DNA of 64,000 bases. Origin: Hemibagrus wyckioides (Eukaryota; Chordata; Actinopteri; Siluriformes; Bagridae). The notes under the pieces are model-generated. The model was not told the DNA's origin. It did no database searches and saw only the letters and a list, made by a program, of their open reading frames with translations. Positions 47,484 to 59,745 of the stretch are shown in pieces. Positions within the stretch are counted from its first letter, which is position 1; every line of letters starts with the position of its first letter. Position numbers and translations under genes: made by a program. The stretch is from positions 26,003,876 to 26,067,875 of the forward strand of contig NC_080717.1 of NCBI RefSeq assembly GCF_019097595.1. Direction: 5' to 3'.

Positions 47484-48453
47484 CAGGGGTCTCCATCCTC
47501 TTTTCCTCTGAGAGCTTCTTTGACAAAATGATGGTGGCTAAGAGCTACTCATGTTATATTATTACTAACATTTATTTACATAGCTTATTGTCATAAACAA
47601 AACTTTTAAAAATGTCCATATCGAACAATCATATTTTGTGATAAATCATTTTAAATGCACATAAGCAGCATGTTAACTGTCTAGTCGAGGGAACTGATTT
47701 AACACAACGGGTTTGTGACTAGATTTATCAGTTATTATTGTCAGATTTCCTTCATTCACGTGGATTCTGTTATTTATTAGTTACTGACGGTCCCCTGGCA
47801 TATAACCTGATGGCTTCAACAAGACTGAAAACAGACTCTTTTTGTAAAAAAAAATAAAATAAAAATGAAACACCTTTGACATTGAAGGGGATATTTATTT
47901 TGAAAACAGAGACCTGACATTGTATTGGACTTCATGGAATTAATGGCATTCATATGCATGTGCAATGGGAAACACCTCCTGCACTAATAAAAAATGTCTA
48001 CAGCTCACTCTTCCTGCATCCTCGTGCAGCAGGATAGATTTATTCACCGCTTTTACTTTAGCAGCATCGTAGCTTTATTCCTAACGCTGTTCAATCTCCA
48101 GCAGCTTCCACGTTAAAAGGATCTGCCATGTGTTTTCTTTATGCTTTATCCAAACTACTTCAATTTGTACTTATATATTTAAGTTTATATAACACTTCCA
48201 TGTACAGTCTTGGTGCTAGCTGCGTGTGAAATCTATTGATGAATGGCGGAGTATGATTTGCCTGGGGAGTCAGATTTCGGTACAACACCAGAAAGAGGCG
48301 GGAGGTCTGTGAATTTCATTGGGATGAAATTTAAACACGTTTATTGAGTTCATTTAAGTTTATCAATTTTGTACATATTCTATGAAACTTTAGGCAAGCT
48401 ACTCAGAAGTGAGTACTACCAGTAGCTTGCGAGTGACATGTTGGCGCCCCCTG
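47484..48453. mobile_element. hAT-like non-autonomous element, 970 bp
   Basis: Left end CAGGGGTCTCCATCCTC and right end GTTGGCGCCCCCTG are short, imperfect inverted repeats. The sub-terminal AGAGCTACTCATG and CAAGCTACTCAGAAG/AGTAGCTTGCGAGTG are typical of this fish hAT group. No transposase frame is present. The flanking 8-mers TCTTACAC and CTCTAGAC agree poorly, so the target duplication is not proven. Confidence 0.65.
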
Positions 48454-48679
48454 CTCTAGACTGTCCACATGGGGCTACATCCTCATCAGTGAACAGTGAT
48501 GAAACTCCAGCCAGAAGCAGCCCATCAGAATGGATCAGGCAACTCGGCTGTTATGGATAGTTCCTGGATGAAGAGTGCGATAGCATGGCTTTGATATTAG
48601 CATGATAAAGATTAATTAAGACATTTAGTGTGGATTTCTCGTCAGTGCTCAATTATGCTAGTTGTTAAGAAACATTTTT

Positions 48680-48835
48680 TACATTTACAGATTTTGGAAG
48701 CCGTATCCAGAGTGACTTACATTTCTCTTAGATTTCTTTTAACAAAACTGAGCAGTTAAGGGTTAAGAGACTTGCTCAAGGGCCCATCAGCGGCATCTCT
48801 GTAGTCTTACCCTCTGAGCTACCACTGCCACCACA
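48680..48835 (-). mobile_element. tRNA-derived SINE, inverted
   Basis: The complement of the SINE order is seen: tail CCGTATCCAGAGTGACTTAC, then CTCAAGGGCCCATCAGC, then GAGCTACCACTGCC. The B-box region is damaged. Confidence 0.75.
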
Positions 48836-49317
48836 GTGGCAACAGTCTGATTCATAAAGCATCTTTACACATGTTGCTAGCATCATGTCAACAAGGTGGA
48901 GGACACAAGTGCAGAATTCTTTATGATGTGAATTAATGCAGGTGCAAAGCTAACTAGCAAAACTGTGGACCAGCTAACACACTGTGATATTAAAAGATGC
49001 CAGACGAAGCTGCTGTGAAACAAAGAGGTGTCTAATCACAGGTGAAAGTGATACATAGGGGAAATGGGAATCACAACAGAAGACCAATGTGTGCACGGTT
49101 TCTCTCTGATGGTCTTGCAGAGAAACGCATGAGGTAGCTAGCATGTTATTGTCACACTACAGCATGACAAAGTAACTAATGCTTTACTTTAAGCTTACCG
49201 CACTCTTTTTCGAAATGTACACAATCCTCTATTCCTCCTGGTATATTAGTGCAGCATTTAACCCCTCTATATTAACATTTTTATAATATTGGGTCAAAGA
49301 AATAGGTTCAGTCTGTT
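48836..49317. other. Unique sequence
   Basis: Nothing recognised. Confidence 0.5.
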
Positions 49318-49475
49318 TTGGGGGGTTGAGGGTTCGATTCCTCTCCACGCTGTATGTATGTTTGGAATTTACATGTTCTCTCAGTGCTTCAGGGTTTTTC
49401 TCCGGGTTCTCTGGTTTCCTCCCCCAGTCCAGAGACATACACTGTAGGTTGGTTGGTGTCTCTAAGACAAACTCT
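49318..49475 (+). mobile_element. Fish SINE (TTTCCTCC...CCAGAGACAT family)
   Basis: B-box-like GAGGGTTCGATTCCT, then TTTACATGTTCTCTCAGTGC, CTCCGGGTTCTCTGG, TTTCCTCCCCCAGTCC and AGAGACATACACTGTAGGTT. The 3' tail is missing. Confidence 0.75.
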
Positions 49476-49904
49476 ACAGAGAAAATGCACTTTTGTATTA
49501 AATGCACTTTTTGGCTCAGTACAAAAAAAAACTCCTAGTTTCCAAATATTACTCTTCCAAAAAAAAATGAAATGCATGTTATAAAATAGAAATAGGTTTG
49601 CATTTCAGTAAAGAAGGTGACATATTACCTAAAAAAGTGCTATCTGTCAGAGATTATCTGCAAAAACCGAAGCAAGTGTGACAAAGTCTCCAGAGAAACT
49701 GTAGCAGATTCTCCAGGGTGCTTAAAAAAAAACCTGCCAGCGAAATTTGCCTTCTAAAAGTGCAGAAAGTGTTCCTGAGATTATAAATGCATTTTTAAAG
49801 CCGAAGCCTTTTCGCACCAGATATAAACTTTGACTTGTTTAGTGTTTACAGCTCTTAAAAGCAGAATTTTTTTTCATTATCATTTAGAAAACCTCACACC
49901 TTTA

Positions 49905-50115
49905 AGGTTAGGAATCGAATCCAGCCTCCTCCCTGGGTTTGGAGTTTGCATGTTCTCTCCACGCTTCAGGGGTTTCCTATGGGTTCTCCGGTTTCCTTCC
50001 TCAGTCCAAAGACATGCACTGTAGGCTGCTTGGTGTGATTGTGCTCTATGATGTGTTTGCACCCTGTCCTTAATGTCCCTCGCCTTCTGCTCTGGGGTAG
50101 TAGGGAAAGTGGTGC
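49905..50115 (+). mobile_element. Fish SINE, same family, second copy
   Basis: GGAATCGAATCCAGCC, then GTTTGCATGTTCTCTCCACG, GTTCTCCGGTTTCCTTCC, AGTCCAAAGACATGCACTGT and TTTGCACCCTGTCC in the same order as 49318-49475 and 18140-18860. Confidence 0.75.
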
Positions 50116-50249
50116 AGAAATTGATTGGATTTAATGTCGGAGCAGCTGCTGGGTGAAGATAATAGACCTTCTGTTGTCAGATTTAAGAATTCAGCAGAAC
50201 GAAACTATACATTCTCATACATTCTGATATTTATTAGCACAGGTCCACA

Positions 50250-50375
50250 AAGGGTTAAGGCTCTAGGTTGTTGAGCAGAAGGTTGGGGATCAAGATGCCA
50301 CCATTGAGCCCCTGAGCAGGCCCTTAACCCTCTCTGCTCTAAGAGCACTGCATCATGGCTGATCCTATAAAAGTA
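50250..50375 (+). mobile_element. tRNA-derived SINE, diverged
   Basis: GGTTAAGGCTCTAGGTTGTT, GCAGAAGGTTGGGGATCAAG and GAGCCCCTGAGCAGGCCC, CTTAACCCTCTCTGC match the SINE body. The tail is lost. Confidence 0.65.
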
Positions 50376-50378
50376 AAG

Positions 50379-50637
50379 GCTTCTTCTTCTGTTGTTGTTT
50401 CAGCTGTTTCCTGTGTTGGGTTGCCACAGCAGATCATTAGTCCACATTTCAATTTAACAAGGGTTTTATGCAGGATGGCCTTTCTGACACAACCCTCCAT
50501 GTTTAATCCAGGCTCAGGACCAGCACTGAGAGTTAACTCTTCAGTGGCTGGGTTAGCTCCCTGCCCGGGAATCGAACCCGGGCCACTGGATCCTGCCGCT
50601 GGACCACCAGGAGGCTTCTTCTTCTTCTTTTTCTTCT
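50379..50637 (-). mobile_element. tRNA-Glu-derived SINE with LINE-like tail
   Basis: On the minus strand a tRNA-like head (50614-50557) starts CCTCCTGGTGGTCCAGCGGC, with A-box-like TGGTCCAGCGG, and has B box GGGTTCGATTCCC, close to tRNA-Glu. The rest (GTTGCCACAGCAGATCATTA and AGGATGGCCTTTCTGACAC on the plus strand) resembles RTE-associated fish SINEs. CTT-rich stretches border both sides. Confidence 0.75.
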
Positions 50638-52135
50638 AATCCTTGTAAATGTTTATGACCTATAACATGTCTACTACCCGTGTGCCTTTTCCCAGGAGTT
50701 AGGAGTCTTCTACTTTTTTTTGAAGCTCAGTGCAGTTTCTATTGTCGCTCCGCCTCTGAATGACTCTCTCAGGTTGAAAACGTGAATTGAACTTTGAGTG
50801 TCTGTGTACAGCCTGGCTATTGACTGCTTTTGAACGTGTCATAGTTGAAAAGCTTCTTTCAAAACCAGCAGGTTACTGTGAGAATGACAGGAAGTGACTT
50901 TACCTGACACCGAGATCGATATCGACTCGAATCTGTCAGGCGAGGGAGCTCTCACCGAGAGCCGCACTGCATCTGAATACAGAAAGCAAATCCTTAACAT
51001 ATCTCTGTGTATTTTTAGTAAGAACAGCTGACTTTGGTGGCTTTGATACATGGATCCCCAAACCATCCTCCTTATAGAAATATTGCAGTTTCAGCATTGC
51101 TCTCTTTTACACTATGTTGATGATTTTCAGTAGACTGAGGACCAGGGCCAGGTCCACAGATTCCATCCCATTGTTAGCAGAAATATCCATCCAGTGAGCA
51201 AAAATCGCTGAGTGGGAGGGGCATATTCTCTTTCACCTGTGTAAGGAACTACTGATACAATTCATTGCCAGAACACCAGAGGTGGTGCTGGCAGGTGGAT
51301 TGCTAATTCCCATGATGCAACACACAGTATTTTACTGTATCTGGACATGCAGTCAGTCAGTAAGTGAATAAAATCCAGAGAAATTTCTATGCACTGCAGG
51401 AATAATAAAGTTTATTCTGACCATATAGGCGTCTATGTGGAGGAAATGAATGTTTTTTTGGAAGCTACTGTGTGCTTTGACCGCTCTGCTGCAAGTTCTT
51501 AGCTGAGAAGAAGATCTGAGAAACGACTGAGTGGGCACAAATACACTCTTCTGTAGTTTTCACGTTTTGGGATAATGCACACAATAAATAAGTCCAAATG
51601 GAGCGTACGTTTACAGTGTAGAAGATATTCCAGGAAGCAAAACCGAGCTACTTTGAGTGCTAATGGGCACAGGTTTGTATTTATGCCACAATTATGCTGG
51701 GTAACGATGACAATCTGACACTAATCAGCTGCAAACGAGAGCTTTGGGAGCCCCGCACTGACCACGGCATTAAATCTACTGTGCAGACCTATTTATGTTT
51801 AAACACTGTGAAACTGTACTGTAGAACAGTAGCTTGTATTTTTTTATACCTGTTTTCTCATCTGATTGGTCAGAAGATTGATTGATTAGGTTTCTGGTCC
51901 AATTCATTCCTTGTTTCTATAGTAATAGTTTATACAGAGACTTGTATGATGGATCCTACACTTAACAGATTACAAACCGAGTGAAAGCTTGTGGGAGATG
52001 TTTATTTAACAGATGGGGCCCCCAGTGCCAGAGCTTATTGATTATTACTTTAGACTTTTTTAGTCTATCATTTTCAGAATTTTGTAATAAATTTTCTTTT
52101 AACATAAATAGTTATATTCATCATATTTTTTTAAT
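50638..52135. other. Unique sequence
   Basis: No gene, RNA or transposon recognised. Confidence 0.5.
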
Positions 52136-52241
52136 ACAGCTGAGTAATTGAGGGTTGCTCTAGGGCCCCAGCATTGGCAGTTTGGTGGATCTGGGCTTCA
52201 AACTCATAACCTTCTGATCAGAAGTCCAACACTGAGCTGCC
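52136..52241 (-). mobile_element. tRNA-derived SINE, inverted, head and body
   Basis: The minus strand reads CTCAGTGTTGGACTTCTGAT, CAGAAGGTTATGAGTTTGAA, GCCCAGATCCACCAAACTGC and a body piece. The tail is missing. Confidence 0.75.
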
Positions 52242-52711
52242 AGTTCCTTTCTTTTGGTCAAGGACCGCCCCAGATGATGTCTGACTGACATGTAAAGCAA
52301 CCAATCAGAGTTCATTTTGTTCAGAATCATGTTTAGTTGTACAGTATAAAAATGTAAAGTTCCTACAAAAACAGACCGGTGCGCAGCCATCGATCATTAA
52401 TTTTAAGAATGTTGTGCAAATAAACGAGTTTTTACCAGGATATTCACCACAAAAAATCCATTGTTTAGCCGATCCTCATAAGCTCTCACTGTCACAGTTG
52501 TAAACACGACGGCTTCCTCCTTCTATGGGGGAAGTAGAGCGCCATGACGGCTTTGACAACACCAACACACATGTCTTGTAGAAATCCTGTAGAATCCAAC
52601 TGATCAGATAACAGCTTCAAAGTCCAGACATTCAGCCGGCGGTTCGTGGATGTGACGTCTGAAGCTCAGATTATAATTCGATTCTCACCTCCACCAAGTC
52701 TACATGAAGTC

Positions 52712-52880
52712 TGCTGTAGTTCCTCCATGTGCTTTGGAGGGGTTTCCTCTGGGTTTTCGGGTTTCCTCCCCAAGTCCAAAGACGTGTTGTAGGCTACTTG
52801 GTGTCTCTAAATTGTCCATAGTGTGTGATTGTGCAGCCATCCAGGGGGTTCCAGGCCATGTTTCTTACATTTCCTGATGA
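52712..52880 (+). mobile_element. Fish SINE, TTTCCTCC family, third copy
   Basis: GGGGTTTCCTCTGGGTTTTC, GGGTTTCCTCCCCAAGTCC, AAAGACGTGTTGTAGGCTAC and TTGGTGTCTCTAAATTGTCC are in family order. Confidence 0.75.
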
Positions 52881-54425
52881 GGATGAGTCTCCAGGTTCTC
52901 TGCAACCCTGTGTTGAGAGGATGGGAAGGATGGGAACAACCATTTATGGCTGCTATAACGTAAGTGAGAACTGGCAACATTAAAAACGGGTGTAAATGAA
53001 AAACTGTTGTGGTACAAGAGAAATAAAATTCTACACGCCGTTATGGGAAAACTCAACTTCAGTAACTGGATCTGTAACTCAGACCATTTTCCTTTAACAT
53101 CACTTCCAGCCACGTTTTACTCAAGCAGAGGACAGCATACGTTATTAAAGCTTTGTCCGGCTACTAACTTCAAGAAACTTGAAAAAATATGTGGTCCATA
53201 AATATAGACCCGTATCCCTCAATGACCTTCTACTTTGTTGATTTCAGCAACAATTTAAACACTGTGCTGTTAGGTGATGACGAATTCCCTCAAGTCCATA
53301 TAGCGGGAAATATATCTTGTGTAAAAGCCTGCTTCATGGCAAATTCAGGGCAAGGTCTTGTGTTTTGTGACTGATGCTGCTCTGAACACGATGGTGTACT
53401 ATGCTACAGCTCAAACACGCTATTTGTACAACTCACAGCTTGAATTTAATAGGAAAAAATGCTCTTGGCAGATTCCAGGGCTCAGAGCAAGGAAGCTAGT
53501 GAGGTTTTTTTAGACCCAGCACCACTACATGTTGTTTGTTGCTACTACTAACATCCTATATATTTCCTTTAGCATTTTAATTAGTATAGTTCTTTTTTTT
53601 TTCATTTAAGGAGAGGCTCATTGCATTTTATTTTGTTCATTTCTTTCATTTAAGGGGAGGTTCAAAACAAAAGTGTGAACATTACCTCACATATGCGCCA
53701 TAGTGCAGCTTTCTGAAGGGGAAAAAGGTCGAACTGCTCCTCTGTACAATCAGTAAGAACAGTATTTGGCCAGTTGGGACAGAGCCCAGACTTTATAAAA
53801 CAAAATATATTCCTTCTTTACTCTACCAGCATCATAAGCGCTGGAACCAGACCGATAAAACGATGATCTGAAACACTGGAACTTTACTTTGAACTTTTAT
53901 CTTCATGGAGGTCATTTTAAATTCCAGGTTTTTGTTAAAATCTTTTATTTTGTCTAAAAGGGAAGCTGGTGAGGGATTCTAATGCAAGTTATAACAGGAA
54001 AAAAACTTGTTTCCTTGAATTTCCACACCATTAAATGCAACTATAAACGAACGCTAAAAAGTAAAATTAAGGGTAAAGGTGTTTGCCATTCTTTAATTAA
54101 AAAAAATAATAATTTTTGACAAACAATAAACCATGAATAATTGTTGATTATTGTTCAGGACTCAGACACAGTCTCAGTGTTTAAGTCTATTATAACTTAT
54201 TAATAATCTCTCTCTCTCTCTCTCACTCACTGCTACTGAGGATGGACCACATGGACTGCTGTGGATGGAGCCACTTAGAAACCCTGGAGATGGAGATGGC
54301 TTTGGACAGCAGTTGATGTAAAAGGTTTTGCAATCAGTGAAGAAATTAGACCTCATGTTAAAACTAGAATGTATTTCCTGGTTACACTCTTTGACCACAC
54401 AGTTGACCACACAGTCCTCAAAGTT
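52881..54425. other. Mostly unique sequence
   Basis: A short local duplication (TTCATTTAAGG(A/G)GAGG at about 53603 and 53647) and (CT)n at 54207-54224. No gene recognised. Confidence 0.5.
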
Positions 54426-54864
54426 CTTATTTTAATTTCAATTTTATTTGTATAGCTCTTTTAACTATTGATATTGTCTCAAAACAGCTTTACAGAACCT
54501 AAGTTACAAAAAGTTCAAGATTAATATTAGACATATATTTAAATTTATTTGTATCTCTAATGAACAAGCCTGAGGCGACTATGGCGAGGAAAAAACTCCC
54601 TTAGATGGTAAGAGGAAGAATCCTTGAGAGGAACCAGATTATAAATGATTATAAACACCAGAGTGTGTGATTATATATAATGTCCTTTCTACAGTCATAT
54701 ACAGTCAGTTGGAGTTGTGTAACCAGGAGCTCCTGAGCAACTCATAAACTCCTCCATGCTGAGGCCTTCAGATGCCCAATGATGGACATACAGCATATGA
54801 AGAATGTTATTTTGTGTATTGATTAGGAGGTTGTTGTAGAAGTCCACATGGGGTTTGCATTTTT
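54426..54864 (-). mobile_element. L2-like LINE 3' end, inverted, copy A
   Basis: TTTCAATTTTATTTGTATAG, CAAAACAGCTTTACAG, ACAAGCCTGAGGCGACTATG and GAGAGGAACCAGATT mirror the plus-strand copies at 9245 and 46355. Its upstream part (54650-54850) matches 55080-55170, so it is a second, more truncated copy abutting the next one. Confidence 0.75.
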
Positions 54865-55860
54865 CAATTCAATTTTTAATTCAATTTTATTTGTATAGCG
54901 CTTTTAACAAAGAGCATTGTCTCAAAGCAGCTTTACATAAGAAAACATAAACAGAAAAACAGACAAACAATCCTAGATGTTATCCCAAGTGAGCAAGCCT
55001 GAGGTGACTGAGGCGACGGTGGCAAGGAAAAACTCCCTTAGATGACCTTGAGAGGAACCAGACTCAAAAGGGAACCCATCCTCATTTGGGTGACAATTGT
55101 GTGATGCCGATACAGCATGTGTAGAATGTTATGTAAATCAGTAAGGAGGTTGTTGTCCACAGCGCTGCTTTGAATACCCCAATCCTCACAAAGCAGAACC
55201 CGGCTGGAGCTGGTCCATCTCCGGATGCCACTGGAGCCGGCAGTCTCTGTATGCCTCGGGATGGGTAGAAGAAGGGAAACAATGGAACAGAATTAGCGTA
55301 GCTGCAGTTCATAATATTACCAGTACTAGTTGATAATGTGCATTTAATCAGATGTACTGGATCACAAGGTTATGGGAGGTGTTAAATGTATGCCAGGCTA
55401 AACAGATAAGTCTGTAGTCTACGTTTAAACTGGGAGACTGTGTCTGAGCCCCGAACACTGTCAGGAAGACTATTCCAAAGTTTTGGAGCTAAATACAAAA
55501 ACGCTCTACCCCCTTTTGTGGACTTTGAAATTCTGGGAACTACTAGAAGTCCAGAATTTTGCGATCTTAAAGAGCGTGGTGGATTGTAGCGTGTTAGAAG
55601 ACTGGAGAGATAGGTGGGAGCTAAACCAATTAGAGCCTTGTACGTAAGTAGAGCTCATTTATAATCAATTCTAAGCTTAACAGGTAGCCAGTGCAGGGAT
55701 GATAATATTGGGGTTATATGATCAAATTTTCTTGATCTGGTAAGAACTCTGGCGGCTGCATTCTGGACTAACTGTAGCTTATTTTCCCTTCGATGTCTGA
55801 AATCTTCATGAAGCGGAATCCAGCTGGATCTGGTATATCTCTAGATGCCTCGGGATCCTT
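54865..55860 (-). mobile_element. L2-like LINE with RT C-terminus and 3'UTR
   Basis: It runs leftward from about 55860. The last part of the ORF (55782-55382) is followed by about 300 bp of UTR and then the standard 3' end (GAGCAAGCCTGAGGTGACTG, CTCAAAGCAGCTTTACAT, TTAATTCAATTTTATTTGT) at 55080-54865. This copy links the many UTR-only fragments in the window to a coding LINE. Confidence 0.8.
55382..55782 (-). pseudogene. LINE ORF2 C-terminal domain, one stop
   Basis: The minus strand reads KLQLVQNAAARVLTRSRKFD, ILSSLHWLPVKLRIDYK, stop, ALLTYKALIGLAPTYLSSLL, SLRSQNSGLLVVP, KGGRAFLYLAPKLWNSLPDS and VSQFKRRLQTYLFS before TAA at 55384-55382. This is the conserved C-terminus of L2-type fish LINEs. 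Only one premature stop (TGA after DYK) is seen, so the copy is fairly young. It has no ATG and lacks the RT core. Confidence 0.88.
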
Positions 55861-55914
55861 GTCACTGAAGGTCCTCTTCTCACTGAAGGTCAGAAATCTT
55901 ATCACTCCTCGCAC

Positions 55915-56285
55915 TGCACCTCGCTTCCTCCGGTTCACTAGCACTGCCAATTCTCAGGGTAAGAGGTAGGTATACATCTAGACTCTTCTATTCTGGCACC
56001 GAGGTGGACCCTAGATGTCCATACAGCTGTCACTGACCGTCTTCAAACGATGTGTGAAGACCTACCTCTTCCTGAAACACTTAAACTAGCTCTTATTTTC
56101 CCTGTTTGTTTTATGTATTTATATATAAAGAAGTGCTGTGATCCCTCCCAACAGAATTTGTAGGCTGATGGTATCCTAAGTCTGTGACCCAGTGCTGATG
56201 TTTCATTGATGGAGACTTTAAAGCACCTTTGTATGCCTCTCTGGATAAGAGTGTCTGCCAAATGCCATAATTGTAAATGTAAGTT
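55915..56285 (+). pseudogene. Second LINE type, C-terminus and tail
   Basis: In broken plus-strand frames I read pieces such as RFLRFTSTANSQG, RYTSRLF and LSLTVFKRCVKTYLFLKHLN, the usual C-terminus of another L2/CR1-like fish LINE. The 3'UTR ends CCTCTCTGGATAAGAGTGTC then TGCCAAATGCCATAATTG, the same tail as the tRNA-SINEs here. Confidence 0.65.
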
Positions 56286-56500
56286 ACAGAAGGGAAATGA
56301 TTTATAATCACACTCTCCAGCATCACCCAGATGAGGATGAGGTTCCCTTCTGAGTCTGGTTCCTCTCATGGTTTCTTCCTCTAAGGCAGTGTTTCCTCAC
56401 CACCATCACCTCTGGCTTGCTCATTAGAGATAAAATTGAGGGAGTTCTGTAAAGCTGCTTTGTGACAATTTCCAAATTGAATTAAATTGAATAAAGCACT
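56286..56500 (+). mobile_element. L2-like LINE 3' end
   Basis: GATGAGGATGAGGTTCCCTT, CTGAGTCTGGTTCCTCTCAT, GGTTTCTTCCTC, TAAAGCTGCTTTGTGACAAT and a (TTGAATTAAA)-type tail. Same family as 9245. Confidence 0.75.
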
Positions 56501-58006
56501 TTAGTAGCAGTAAATCAACTTCCTGGACTCTTTTCCTTTAACACCGTATCCCTTACAGTGTGTACAGTTTCTACTTGTGTCATTAATTAGCATTTAGTGT
56601 TGGGGTGCTAATTTTTTTTCCAACAATTTCAACAAAACATTAGGGCAAAATTATCCACTTGTAAAATCTAAAATGTAAATATCATTTATTTCACGTTTTT
56701 CATTATTCATGCTATATATGCAGAATTTATTTGCTGATGAAGGTTAAAAGAAAGTTTGGCACTTTTGTGAGCAGAATCTCGACCTGTGAAGTAAAGGATC
56801 AATAGATGAAGGGCTGAGCAGCAAAGCGTCCTCTCTGATCTCAGAGTAAAGCGCAAGGACATCTGCGTGCTGCATGTCAGGGGACATAACTACCCACAAT
56901 CCATTTTTAATTCGGCATCATTGATCTCTCTGTAGACCCGAGCGCTCCGACTCGGTCCTGCTCGCTGGCCGTTTCTCTTCCATCAAAAGCTCCTCTGTTT
57001 CCCACCATGAACTCGGGTCCGGCCGCAAGCCGATCAATCGGCTGCGAATGATAAGCTCCGGTGGCTCCAGCTCCAGTTTTAACGTTCGGATTGTTCTGAT
57101 CTAGCTTGGATGCTGATAAATTACCAGGATGATCCCATTTTTTTTTCTCAAGCCAAACCCAGGCCTAAAATATGGATGTGATATATTGAGAAAAAAAACA
57201 AAAACAAAGATATGTGCAATTACTGGACTTCAGAGACAGATCTAAGGATTCTATTCACACCGTAATCCAAAACCGTGTCGTCTTTCAGCCTGAGCCAAAT
57301 CCATGTGAATCCGTGAATCCCTGGTGAGCCAATTATTTGTAAAAAAAAAAAAAAAAAAAAGTAAGTGGATGAGCTTCATACCAGCTCAGCATCCCTGTGG
57401 TAATATGAAGTTAAACCTGTGCAAAGAGCATTACACCAATCCCAAAGACCACCAAGAGCAACTGACTCTAAAGCAAAATGATTCATTTAGTGATTTGATT
57501 CATTTAGTTCTGAACAACCAAATCTGAATCGATTCCTCAAAGGTTTGTATAGGATTTCTTTTTTTTTTTTCTGCAGAGATTACTTTCCATATCTTGACTC
57601 ACATACTGCACATACTGCAGTAAAAACACAACCTGCAAACGATCAGAGAATACAAACAAAACCGATGAAACATGAATCCTCTTGGTGGTTGGGTTACCAC
57701 AGTTCTGACAGATGATGCATACAGTTAAGCAGCTGGACTGTATTAAATAAATAAATAAATAAATAAAGAGTTAGTCTGGGGACACGTTTCGTGTATATTT
57801 AGTTCGTGCCTGTTCTCTCGGCTCAGTGTTTCGTTAACTTTTACAAATTAGCTTTCACAATTTGATTTATGTAGGTTACTGTAGGAACATTTCTGGAGTT
57901 GTTTAAAAAGTTTAAAATCATTAAAATGCATTAGCCTGAACACAGAAGCACAGCAGGCAAATTGGATCTGTGGCAAATGGTCACCTTAACTGACCTTAAC
58001 ACGTTA

Positions 58007-58038
<32 letters not shown>

Positions 58039-58275
58039 ACAACAACAGAAAGACATCAACACTTAAAACGACTGAATCACATCTTCTGGACTAAAAAATT
58101 TTTTTTTTTTTTAAATATTAGAGTCTTGAATGTTTGATTCTTGTTATACAATGTGGATTGTGGTTTTTGGTCAAATTTATTAGCACATGAGCTTTTTGAC
58201 AGTGATAAACTACTACATTGTGTTCGATGAAACTCACCTAACACGCGCTTTTTTTTCTCCAGAGGCCAAATAATA
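56501..58275. other. Unique sequence, possible CNE
   Basis: 56850-57090 is repeat-free with higher GC and is a candidate conserved element. Poly-A at 57341-57360, (AAAT)n at 57747-57766, (GAAA)n at 58008-58037. No gene recognised. Confidence 0.45.
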
Positions 58276-58693
58276 GAGTTTGCTCCTGTTTTCTAGTGTC
58301 CATGTTGAGTATTGAGTGTCTCTGTCATGTCTCCACTCCACAGTGGAGGTTAATATGAAGCTCATATGAAAGTAGACACTCAGGACTTTAAGAATTTGTA
58401 GTGTTACAGAAGAATATCTGTTTTTCTCTAGCCTACTAGGGGTGACATAAAAGTTCCAAAAAAAAAACGTTTTTTATCTTCAAACTAAATGTTGATATCA
58501 AACCCATTTCTGCTTGCTCATCTAAAAAGCAGCTCGAATTTGATCTTCAACCAGTTATATTCTGTGCAAGGTTCTCCAACAGAGGGAAAAACACATATCC
58601 AAAACACACTGAAAGCCAACAGACTTGTTTTAGATCAGACTCACAACCTGAACATCATTGATTTCTTTACACTGATTGTAAATGTCCCATAAA
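58276..58693. repeat. Unidentified dispersed repeat, copy 2
   Basis: Partner of 37364-37830 in the same orientation. The similarity begins around GAGTTTG and stops near CCATAAA. No coding potential. Confidence 0.8.
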
Positions 58694-59336
58694 TCCAGTT
58701 CTATTCCCCTAGCACCAAGGAATGTCAGTGTACTGGTAAAAGGGGTTCAACTAGATTACACTTACTGTGAGTCAACTAGCTGGTTAGCTATTTTGAACCA
58801 CTGAAGGGCATGGTAGTGTTTCCATAGTGATTCCACAGTGTCTATTCTCAGTGAATCATTTCATTCAGCTCAGCTCACCACTTCTTTCAGACATTTGTAT
58901 CCAAACCGAAGTTTACAATCTTTGGACAAGTGTAAACATTTTCATTTTTGATTCAGTTACTACAACACTAACACCATTATCATCTAAGTAACACCTATGT
59001 ACATCTTCAAAAAATGCATAGCTCATAAGTATCTATAAACTAAAACCTAAAAGAGTCGACCTGTTTCTAAACGATTTGGTGCTGCAGGGTAAAGCTGTAG
59101 AGATCTTTGAGATGTTCCTAAACCTTTTGTTTTTTTGTTTTGTAGGTATTAATGAGAAAATAAAATCACAAACCATCATTCTGTGTGTGCTTATATTAAC
59201 AGCAGTAATGAAAATAATTGGTTTAGGACTACCTTCAAATACAACTCCACCGATTTCATTTCAGCTGTAAGATGAATACTTCAGTTCCAAAGGCAAGTCT
59301 ATAATGAACCCAGCTGGTCACACACACACACACACC

Positions 59337-59370
<34 letters not shown>

Positions 59371-59415
59371 CGCCTTGGGCAGGAGCATGGCAAAATTACA
59401 AGAGTCTAATCAGCC
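58694..59415. other. Unique sequence with (CA)n
   Basis: CA run with CCACA interruptions at 59321-59368. Otherwise nothing recognised. Confidence 0.55.
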
Positions 59416-59428
59416 GAGAGAGAGAGAG

Positions 59429-59471
<43 letters not shown>

Positions 59472-59745
59472 GGAAGAGGCAGATATGGGGAGAGTAAGAA
59501 AGAGTAAGACATGAGGGTGAGAGAGAGAGAGAGCAGGGGGCGGTATTTGGCAGAGGGAAGAAGGGGGGATATGGGGAAGAGAGAGAGAGAGAGAGAGAGG
59601 AAGGAGGAAGATATTAGGGTGAGAGGAGAGAGAGTGAGAATGAAGATATGGGACAGAGAGATGAGGGATATAGAGATATAGGAAAATATGGGGGGGGGGG
59701 GGGTATGGGGCAGAGGGAAGTAGAGAGGGGGGAAATGGGGGGAGA
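59416..59745. repeat. GA-rich purine tract with poly-G
   Basis: (GA)n blocks alternate with GGGGAGA and GGAAGA words; a run of 12 G lies at 59691-59702. Serine/proline-rich minus-strand frames are artefacts. Confidence 0.93.

Noticed and set aside
50557..50614. Functional tRNA-Glu gene
   Set aside because: Too short between the boxes, no proper anticodon arm, and joined to SINE body sequence.
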